From contig NZ_BMCU01000005.1 in assembly GCF_014635345.1 (NCBI RefSeq), positions 124,001 to 188,000 on the forward strand: a DNA stretch of 64,000 nucleotides. The letters run 5' to 3'. The notes beneath the pieces were generated by a model. The model saw only the letters and a program-made list of their open reading frames with translations, did not search any database and had not been told where the DNA came from. How positions within the stretch are numbered: the first letter of the stretch is position 1; each line of letters begins with the position of its first letter. Positions 52,348-61,400 of this stretch are shown one piece after another. The translations under genes were made by a program, and so were the position numbers. Origin of the DNA: Rhodococcoides trifolii. GTDB lineage: Bacteria > Actinomycetota > Actinomycetes > Mycobacteriales > Mycobacteriaceae.

Positions 52348-53316
52348 ATGCAGTACGTACGCCTCGGCGCCACCGGTCTGGAAGTGTCCCGCATCTCGCT
52401 CGGATGCATGAGCTACGGAATTCCCGATCGTGGGAATCACGAATGGACGTTGGACGAGGACACCTCGCGGCCCTTCATCGCACATGCTTTGGAGAACGGC
52501 ATCAACTTCTTCGACACCGCCAACGTCTACTCGGACGGCACCAGCGAGGAGATCGTCGGGCGCGCGCTCCGGGACTTCACCAAGCGCGAGAACATCGTGC
52601 TGGCGACGAAGGTGCACGGACGCATGCGGCCGGGACCGAACGGCGGCGGTCTCTCGCGCAAACACATCATGTGGCAGATCGACGAGAGTCTGCGTCGACT
52701 CGGAACCGACTACGTCGATCTGTATCAGATCCACCGCTGGGATCCGCTCACTCCGATCGAGGAGACGCTCGAGGCGCTGCACGACATCGTGAAGGCCGGT
52801 AAGGCTCGCTACATCGGTGCGTCGTCGATGCACGCGTGGCAGTTCGCCCAGGCGCTGTACACAGCAGATCTGAACGGGTGGACGCGGTTCGTGTCGATGC
52901 AGAACCACTACAACCTGCTCTACCGCGAGGAGGAGCGAGAGATGTTGCCGCTCTGCGACGATCAGGGAATCGGCGTCATTCCGTGGAGCCCCCTGGCTCG
53001 TGGACGCCTCACGCGTGACTGGGATTCCTCCAGTGCGCGCAGCGAGACCGACAACTTCGGCAAGACCCTCTACAAGGAGGGCGACAAGACCATCGTCGAC
53101 GAGGTCGCTGCCATCGCGGAGGCGCGCGGGATCCCACGTGCGCAGATCGCGCTCGCGTGGGTGGCGCAACACCCGACCGTTGCCGCGCCGATCGTGGGCG
53201 CTACCAAGATCTCTCACCTCGACGATGCGATTGCCGCGCTGGATGTCGAACTGACGGACGACGAGGTCGCCCGGCTGGAAGCGCCGTACGAGCCGCGGTC
53301 GGTGGCGGGGTTCTGA
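52348..53316 (+). CDS. Aldo/keto reductase
   Basis: A 322-residue NADPH-dependent reductase with a TIM barrel. The catalytic tetrad is visible as Asp/Tyr in FFDTANVYSDGTSEEIVGRAL, Lys in IVLATKVHG and His in YVDLYQIHRWD; the cofactor loop includes PWSPLARGRLTR and GATKISHLDDAI. It resembles the YhdN/Tas-type AKR5-like general reductases. The substrate is unknown. It is divergent from the peptidase with 33 nt between start codons, so the promoters must overlap. Confidence 0.9.
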   Translation: MQYVRLGATGLEVSRISLGCMSYGIPDRGNHEWTLDEDTSRPFIAHALENGINFFDTANVYSDGTSEEIVGRALRDFTKRENIVLATKVHGRMRPGPNGGGLSRKHIMWQIDESLRRLGTDYVDLYQIHRWDPLTPIEETLEALHDIVKAGKARYIGASSMHAWQFAQALYTADLNGWTRFVSMQNHYNLLYREEEREMLPLCDDQGIGVIPWSPLARGRLTRDWDSSSARSETDNFGKTLYKEGDKTIVDEVAAIAEARGIPRAQIALAWVAQHPTVAAPIVGATKISHLDDAIAALDVELTDDEVARLEAPYEPRSVAGF

Positions 53317-53357
53317 CCGGACCGTAGAGTCACCACAACGCTACGAGAGGGTCTGCT

Positions 53358-54587
53358 GTGCCGAACTGGGTCGAACACGTCGTGTGGTGGCAGGTGTATC
53401 CCCTGGGGTTCGTGGGGGCCGAGACCGAAGCGATCGACACCGTCGAGCACCGCATCGGCCGCATCGGTGACTGGCTGGACTACCTCCTGGAACTGGGGTG
53501 CAACGGCCTCTCGCTCGGTCCGGTGTTCGCCTCCGAGACCCACGGTTACGACACCGTCGACCATTTCCGTATCGACGGCCGCCTCGGGGACGACGCGGAC
53601 ATCGATGCCCTCATCGCGGCCGCGCACGGCAAAGGCGTGAAGATTCTGTTCGACGGTGTCTTCAACCACGTCGGACGCGAACACGAGAAATTTCGGCAGG
53701 CCCTGGCCGACGGACCGGAGTCGGAGGCCGGCGGCTGGTTCCGTTGGCGCGGAGACGAACCCGTTGCATTCGAGGGACATGATCTTCTCGTCACGCTGAA
53801 CCACGACAACCCCGCGGTGGCCGAGTACGTCGCGTCCGTGATGAATCACTGGCTGGACCGCGGCATCGACGGCTGGCGGTTGGACGCGGCTTACGCTGTG
53901 CCGCCTCAGTTCTGGGCGTCGGTGGTTCATGCGGTCCGGGCGAAACATCCCGACGTGTGGTTCGTGGGAGAGATGATCCACGGTGACTACGCGCAGTACG
54001 TGAACGTGTCGGGTTTGGACTCCATCACCCAGTACGAGTTGTGGAAGGCGACCTGGAGCGCGATCGAGGACGCCAACTTCTTCGAGCTGGCGCACGCGAT
54101 CGAACGTGGCAACGACTTGCTCGACACCTTCGTTCCGGCCACCTTCGTCGGGAACCACGATGTCACCAGGGTGGCCAGCACCATCACCGACGAGCGGCAC
54201 GTCCCGCACGCGGTCGCCCTGTTGTTCTTTCTCGCCGGAGTTCCGAGCGTCTACTACGGTGACGAGCAGGGTTTCCGCGGCGTGAAGGAAGAACGAGTCG
54301 GCGGGGACGACGCAGTGCGACCCGAATTCCCCGCCGGGCCGGACGATCTCGCCCCGTACGGAGCCGAGACCTTCCGCACCCATCAAGAGCTGATCGGCAT
54401 CCGTCGTCGGCACCCCTGGCTGCACCGCACCCCGTCACAGGTGAGCAATTTGTCCAACACCGCTGTGACGCTGTCGAGTTCGCACGAGGGAGCGACGCTC
54501 ACCCTCACGCTCAACCTCGGCGACGATCCTGTGTCGTCACCGGGCGGCGACGTGGCAGGGCACAGCTGGGCCGTACACGAGGGATGA
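53358..54587 (+). CDS. Alpha-amylase family glycoside hydrolase (GH13)
   Basis: A 409-residue GH13 enzyme. Conserved regions are GCNGLSLGPVFAS, the DGVFNHVG segment (region I), GIDGWRLDAAYAVP with the nucleophile Asp (region II), VWFVGEMIHGD with the acid Glu (region III) and FVGNHDVTR with the transition-state Asp (region IV). It has no signal peptide and is short for an amylase, lacking most of the C-terminal beta domain, so it is probably an intracellular maltodextrin- or trehalose-related hydrolase or transferase. The GTG start follows GAGAGGG. It ends 1 nt before the convergent GT2 gene. Confidence 0.88.
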   Translation: MPNWVEHVVWWQVYPLGFVGAETEAIDTVEHRIGRIGDWLDYLLELGCNGLSLGPVFASETHGYDTVDHFRIDGRLGDDADIDALIAAAHGKGVKILFDGVFNHVGREHEKFRQALADGPESEAGGWFRWRGDEPVAFEGHDLLVTLNHDNPAVAEYVASVMNHWLDRGIDGWRLDAAYAVPPQFWASVVHAVRAKHPDVWFVGEMIHGDYAQYVNVSGLDSITQYELWKATWSAIEDANFFELAHAIERGNDLLDTFVPATFVGNHDVTRVASTITDERHVPHAVALLFFLAGVPSVYYGDEQGFRGVKEERVGGDDAVRPEFPAGPDDLAPYGAETFRTHQELIGIRRRHPWLHRTPSQVSNLSNTAVTLSSSHEGATLTLTLNLGDDPVSSPGGDVAGHSWAVHEG

Positions 54588-54588
54588 C

Positions 54589-55455
54589 CTACAGGTACCG
54601 ATAGCGGTACCGCAGGCTCCCCTGGATTCGTCCGAACAGGTTGCCGCTCACCCACATCCACTCCCCGCGGCGTCGGCGTGACCACGCCCAGGGCCACACC
54701 GGCGCCAATGCCACCACCACAGCGGCGTGGGCCGGGAACCACCACCACTGGCGCCCGGGAGCCCGGAAGTGCGCGGCCACGCGCGCTTCGGCGCATCCGT
54801 ACTGCGCGGCCTGTTCGAATGTCGGGACGAGCTCGGTGCGGTAGCGGTACGCGACCATCGCGTCGGGCGCGAACGCGAACGTATAGCCGAGCTTCTGCAC
54901 ACGCCAACAGAATTCGACGTCGCCCCCGGCGGTCGGATAGTCCTCGTTCCACCCGCCCACTGCGTCGAACACCGCTCTGGAGATGCCGAGGTTGCAGCCG
55001 AACGTCATCGGGAGGTATCGACCGAGAACGACCGGCTCGGTGGGGTCCGGCAGCGCCCGCCACGACGCGACGACCGGGTCGTTCAGCGTGTCGCGTTCGA
55101 GGGGGCCTCCGACGAGGTCGGCGGCAGCGGAGGCGGCGACGAGGGCTGCGAGCCAACCGGGGTGGACGGCATCGTCCTGGTCGCAGTACGCGACGAACGT
55201 CGACGACGACGCTCTCGTGCCCACGTTTCTGGCGTGCGATGTTCCCGGCACGTCGGACGAGTCGACCACCCGCAGCGACAGAGAGTCACGCAGCGGGTGA
55301 GCGGCCAGATAGCGGCGCAACGCGTCGCTGCCCTCGTTGTCACTGACGATGACCTCCCACGAACCGGAGTAGTCCTGTTCGGCGAGCGCCTCGAGTTGAA
55401 CGTCGATCACGTCCGCTGCCCGGTAGGCAGCGATGACCACGGATACTTCTGTCAC
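54589..55455 (-). CDS. Family 2 glycosyltransferase coupled to the NRPS
   Basis: A 288-residue GT-A glycosyltransferase. The N-terminus TEVSVVIAAYRAADVIDVQLEALAEQDY is the nucleotide-sugar-binding start, the metal-binding DxD-like motif is YCDQDDAVHPGW, and the acceptor motif appears near GGDVEFCWRVQKLGY. Trp-rich hydrophobic residues near the C-terminus (WWWFPAHAAVVVALAPVWPWAW) suggest membrane attachment. Its GTG overlaps the NRPS stop (GTGA), so it is translated from the NRPS mRNA. I infer that it glycosylates the peptide or a lipid partner. The sugar is unknown. Confidence 0.85.
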   Translation of the reverse strand: MTEVSVVIAAYRAADVIDVQLEALAEQDYSGSWEVIVSDNEGSDALRRYLAAHPLRDSLSLRVVDSSDVPGTSHARNVGTRASSSTFVAYCDQDDAVHPGWLAALVAASAAADLVGGPLERDTLNDPVVASWRALPDPTEPVVLGRYLPMTFGCNLGISRAVFDAVGGWNEDYPTAGGDVEFCWRVQKLGYTFAFAPDAMVAYRYRTELVPTFEQAAQYGCAEARVAAHFRAPGRQWWWFPAHAAVVVALAPVWPWAWSRRRRGEWMWVSGNLFGRIQGSLRYRYRYL

Positions 55456-58400
55456 AACAGCTCTTTCAGTTCGGCCACGGTTGGATCCGCGTCAGCGGCG
55501 ACGGCATCGAGGACGGCGAGGAACCCCTGCACGACGGACTCTGCCGTCGACGGGTCGAACAGCGACAGTGGGTACAGCAGAGTCCCGTCGAGACCACCAC
55601 TGTCCGGGTGCTCGGCGAGGGTGATCTCGAGTTCGTGCTTCGCCACGGTGTTGGCGATCGGTTCTCGGCTCACCGTGACCCCGCCGATATCGATGCTGTC
55701 CACCATGTCCGCCGCCGGTTGCACGATCAGGGTGGCGGGAAAGAACGGATGCTCGGCTGTCGTGATCGGCACTCCCAGCGCAGCCGCCAGGCGCGGCGCT
55801 GAGACGTCCGGGTTGGCCAGACCGTCGGCGAGGGCTCTGCGCACGCCGCCCATCAGGTCGCGGAACGTCCGACTGTCGTTCACCGACAACCGCATCGGTA
55901 GGTCCTCGGAGAAGTTTCCGACGACGTCGGCGAGGTCCGGGTGCGGTCGGTTCGCGGTGGCCGTGGCCACGGTGACGTCGGGGTCGTCGCCGCGACGGGC
56001 GAGGACGACGGCGAACGCCGCCTGCAGAACGACGAACACCCCGGCGTCGGCCGATCGAGCGAGAAGTCCGAGTTTCGCGTGCCGGTTCGGCTCGATTCGA
56101 AATTCGACTGCGCCGCCTGCCGATTCCCACACGGCGGGGCGCGGCCGGTCGGTTCGCAGTCTCGGCCGGTCGCTCTCCCGTGCCATCAGCGCGTCCCAAT
56201 GACGCAGCTGGCGCGCGAACTCGGTCGAGGGGTCGCGGGGGTCACCGAGTACGTCGTGACGCCACGCGGCGTAGTCCACGTACCGAACTCGACCGGCCGG
56301 CAGTCCGGGTGCACCTGCGGTGCGGGCCGCGAACGCCGTCAGCATGTCGCGCATCAGTACGGCCATCGCACGACCGTCCGCGACCAGGTGGTGAACCACC
56401 ACAGCCAGAACATGATTCGCAGGACCGCACTCGAACAACCGCACGCGCACCGGAGTCTCGGTCGTCACGTCGATCGGTGACCGGGCGAACGCGTCCAGTG
56501 CATCGGCGAGAGCGCTCTCGGTCACCGCGATCACGTCGAGTTCCGGGACGGCGTGTTCGAGCACGCGCAGCCATGGCGCGGATTCCGTCTGTGCGTGCAC
56601 TGTGCGCAACGAATCGTGCGCCGATACCAGGTCGGCCACGGACGCGCGCACGACGTCGATGTCCAGTTCCCCCACCAGTCTGAGCGCCACCGGGACGTTC
56701 CAGTCCTGCGTGCGCCGGGTGCTCACCCAGTGCAGGATGCGTTCCTGCGCGGGAGCCGCCGGTGCCTCGTTCGATTCGGTGCGGCGGACGCACACGTCGG
56801 GACGGTCACTGTCCTCGGTCTCGGACAGCGCGTCGACAGCCGCGGCCAACTCACCGAGCGTGTCGGTGTCGAACAGGACGCGGACCGGAACACGTGTCCC
56901 CACTGCCTGTTCGATCTTCGACGCGACGGAGGTCGCAGCCAGCGAGTTCCCGCCGAGTTCGAAGAATCCGTGGTCGACGCCGACCTTCTCGGAGCCGGTC
57001 ACGTCGGCGACGATCGAACAGACCAGCTTCTCCGTCGACGATCGCGGCGCAACGTACTCGCGCCGAACCGGAGCCGGGACCGGTAGCCGGGCGCGGTCCA
57101 CCTTTCCCGTGACCGAGCGCGGCAGCACGTCCACCTCGGTGATGGACGTCGGAATCATGTACGCCGGGAGGAGTTCTCGTAGCGAGTCACGAACGGTCAC
57201 CGCGGCGTCGGTCCGCACGACATATGCGGCGAGCCGAGCTCGATCGGTCCCGAGGTCCGCGGCGACCACCGCTGCGTCCACGACTCCGTCGACCCCGCGC
57301 AGTGCCGACTCGACCTCTCCGATCTCGATACGGAACCCACGGATCTTGATCTGACTGTCGGACCGGCCCACGTAGTCCAGGGCACCGCCCGGTCGACGGC
57401 GGACGAGGTCACCGGTTCGATACATGCGTTCACCGCTGGACCGAGCAACGAACGACAGCGCGGTGCGTACCGGATCCCGGTGGTACCCACGCGCGAGTTG
57501 TGGTCCGCTGAGGTACAACTCACCCACACCGGAACCGACGACCGGTCGCAGCCGTTCGTCCAGGATCGCGGTTCCGACCGCGTCCTGCGGGGTGCCGATC
57601 GGGATCCGCGCGCCGAACGGCGGCCGGACCTCGTGGCCGGTGACACTGACCGCCGCTTCCGTCGGGCCGTACAGATTGTGCAGTTCCGCCGCCGACGATG
57701 CAGCGACGGCCGAACCCAGTTCGGGCGGCAGTTCCTCACCGATGCAGAGAATTCGGCGCAACGAGTCGGGAACGCTGTCGGTACCGATCAGCATCGACAG
57801 GCTCGACGGAACCGTGCAGAGCACGGTCACGTCCTCGTCGGCCATGACGGCGGCGAGTTCTCGTGGATCACGCTCCGCCCCGACCGGGGCGAGAACCATG
57901 CGTGCACCCACGCGTGCCGCCCACCAGTATTCCCACACCGACAGATCGAAGCCCGCTGAGGTCTTGACCAGTACTGCATCATCGCCACTCAGTGGGTAGC
58001 GGCGCTGCATCCACTGCAGTTGCTCGGCCACGGCAGCGTGAGAGACGCTGACTCCCTTCGGAATTCCGGTCGATCCCGAGGTGAACAGGACATAAGCCGG
58101 ATGCTGCGGACGCAACGGCGCGATACGGTCGACGTCGGAAATCGGGGTGCAATCCGCGTCGCTGACCGTACGTACGTCGAGAACGGGAACGTCGAGGTGC
58201 GGAGAGGGATCGTCCTCCGCAACAAGAACCACCACCGGACGCGCGGTGTCGAGAATGGTCCGGACGCGTTCGGCGGCGCCGTCGACCGGGACATAGGCAC
58301 CGCCGGCCACTACCACCGCATACATGGCGACGAGCTGGTCCACTCCGCGCGACATCGCCAGCGCAGCGGTCGTTTCCGGACCGACGCCGAGTGCGATCAG

Positions 58401-61400
58401 CCGGCGCGCCAAACCGTGGACCCGAGAGGCGAACCCTGCGTAGGTGAGCGAGGTGCCGCAGAAGCGAACGGCCACGGCGTCCGGGTTCGCGGACGACGAC
58501 GTCACGAACGCATCGGCGAGAGTGGTGGACGACGCCGGGCCGACGACCGCGGCGGTACCGGTGACGTCCGAATCGAGCAGTACGTCGTACGCGCCGATCG
58601 GCCGCGACGGGTCCCCGATCAAGTGCGCGAGAACACGTTCGAATCGCCGGGCGAACGACTCGACGGTGGCGACGTCGAACAGGTCCGTCGAGTACGAGAT
58701 CGATCCTTCGACGGGTCCCTCGGCTCCGTTCTCGTCGTGCGTGTCGACCAACGTCATGTGCAGATCGAATTCCGCGACCTCGGTGTCGTCGTCGAGGATC
58801 TCGACGTCGACCCCGTCTAGTTCGGCGGCGGCGACACCGATGTTCTGAAAAGACAAGGCCACCTGGAAGACCGGGTGGTGCGCGCGGGAGCGGGGTGGGT
58901 CCACGTACTCCACTACACGGTCGAAGGGAGTTTCCGCGTGTGCGAACGCATCGAGGTCGTGGTGTCGCACCTGCTCGAGTGCGTCGCGTCCGGCCAGTGC
59001 AGCGGGCAACGTCGACCGCAGCGCAACCATGTTGACGAACATGCCGACGACACCGTCGAGATCCTCGTGACCGCGTCCCGCGACCGGTGTGCCCACCACG
59101 ACGTCGGAGACTCCGCCGAGACGGCCCAGCAGGATCGCGAATGCCGTGTGAGCCACCATGAACACGCTCGAATCATGGGCTGCCGCAACCTCTGCCATCG
59201 CGCGGTGCGTTCGGGCGTCGAGAGCGAACGACACTCTTCGACCACGCCCCGACCGCCGCGGTGGCCGAGCACGGTCGGCCGGGAGTTCGAGCACGGACGG
59301 TGCATCCCGAAGCCGCTCGGTCCAGTACTGCTGTTCCGATGCGGCTCGTGACCCGCTCGTATCCAGCACGTGTTGTTGCCACACCGCGAAGTCCGCGTAC
59401 TGCACGCGCAGCGGCTGCCACTGCGGCGCTGCCCCGCGACTTCTCGCGCTGTACGCGGTGGCCAACTCGCCCGCGAGCCGGACGACGGAGACTCCGTCGG
59501 CGCTGATGTGGTGGACGACCACGACGCACACGTGTACCGGTCGAGCGCCACGTGCCAGGTCGTCGACGGCGAACAGTTCCGCCCGCAGCGGCGGCGCCGC
59601 CGTGACGTCGAAACCGGTGTGCACGACGGCGTCCACTGCGCGCAGGAGCGCCGCCTCCGACACCAGTTGGGGAAAGATCTTGACCGGTGCGTCCTGTGGG
59701 TCGACGACCACCTGGTGCGGTCCGTCCACCGAATCCGGGTAGACGGTACGCAGCGCCTCGTGCCGTTCCACGAGATCGGTCAGAGCGGACTGGAACGCGG
59801 CGAGGTCGAGGTCGCCGGTCAGCTTCAACACGATCGGAACGTTCTCGGTCGTCGACGACGGATCCAACCGGTTGAGGAACCACATCCGTTGCTGTGCAGG
59901 CGACAACGGAACGATGCTCGGGCGCGCGAGCGTGCCGAGCTCGGCTTCCTTCACCACGTCGGCGCGTCCCACTCGTTCGGCCAACCCACGCACCGTCGGC
60001 GCGTCGAACAGGTCACGGACGGCGACGTTGCGACCCGTCGCGCGGCGGATGCGCGACACCACTCGCGTGGCGGAGAGGGAGTTCCCCCCGACCTCGAAGA
60101 GGTTGTCGTCCGCGCCCACCCGAGGCATTCCGAGGACGTCTTCGACTATGCCGGCGATGGTCACCTCGTGCGCGCCGGTCGGTGCGACGAACTCCCGCGC
60201 GACGATCTCTGGTTCGGGGAGCGCGCGCAGGTCCACCTTGCCGGACGTCGTGAGCGGAATGGATTCGACCACCGTGACGAAGTTCGGGATCATGTAGGCG
60301 GGCAGAGACTTTCGAAGTTCGTCGAAGACCGCACGCGGGCGAATTGCACTCCCCTGAACGTAGGCTACGAGCATTCCTTCGCGCGCCGTGACGATGCACG
60401 CGTCGACACCGTAGTTGGCGCGTACGGCTCGCTCGACCTCACCGATCTCCACCCGATGCCCGCGAATCTTCACCTGCGAGTCCGCCCGACCGACGTGTTC
60501 GAGTGCGTGGCCGGACTCGAGGTCGATCCACCGAACCAGGTCGCCGGTTCGGTATCGCCGCGACCCAGCAGGACCGAACGGATCGGCGACGAAGGTGGCC
60601 GCGGTCAGAGCGGGCCGGTTCCGATACCCGCGGGCGAGTCCTGCCCCGGCGATGTACATTTCGCCGACCACGCCGAGTGGGGTGCGCCCGAGCATCGGGT
60701 CGAGGAGCTGAACCGACGTCCCACCGATCGGTCGACCGACGGGGACCGACGCCGTGACGTCCGACGCCTCCAGCGGCCCCGCGAGGGTTGCCATGACGGT
60801 CGACTCGGTGGGCCCGTACGCATCGAACACGCGCCGACCTCGCCCGATCCACCTGTGGGCCAACGCCGGTGGGCACACGTCGCCGCCGACGACGATCGTC
60901 TGCAGCGCGGGCAGATCGTGATCACCGATCGTGTCGAGTGCTCCCGGCGTGAGGAACGCGTGGGTGACGGCAAGTCGCTCGAGCAATTCGGCCAGCTCGT
61001 CGCCGCCGTAGACGTCGGTCGGCGCCACCACCATCGTGGCTCCGCCGCGCGCCGCCATCAGCAACTCGAGAACGGACGCGTCGAAGCTCGGCGATGCGAA
61101 ATGCAGTGTCGTGTCGCCGGATCGAACGTCGTAACGTCGCACTTGCTCGTCCGCGAACGCTGCGATGCCGCGGTGCGTCGTGGCGACCGCCTTCGGAATT
61201 CCGGTCGAACCCGAGGTGTAGATCAGGTAGGCCGGCTGATCGAGATGCCTCGGCCGGGACCGTTCGCGCTCCGCGATGGGACCGGAGTCGTGTGCCAGCA
61301 AGGCGTCTACGGTGTCGTCGGCGTCCAGTACGAGAACCGGAGCGGACGGTAACTGCGGGCACACGTCCGAGGTCGTCACGACCAGGGACGCACCCGAATC

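Noticed and set aside
56360-56410. Terminal NRPS domain as an epimerisation domain
   Set aside because: No following C domain exists, and the motif HHLVADG with a normal condensation-type upstream region fits a C domain better.
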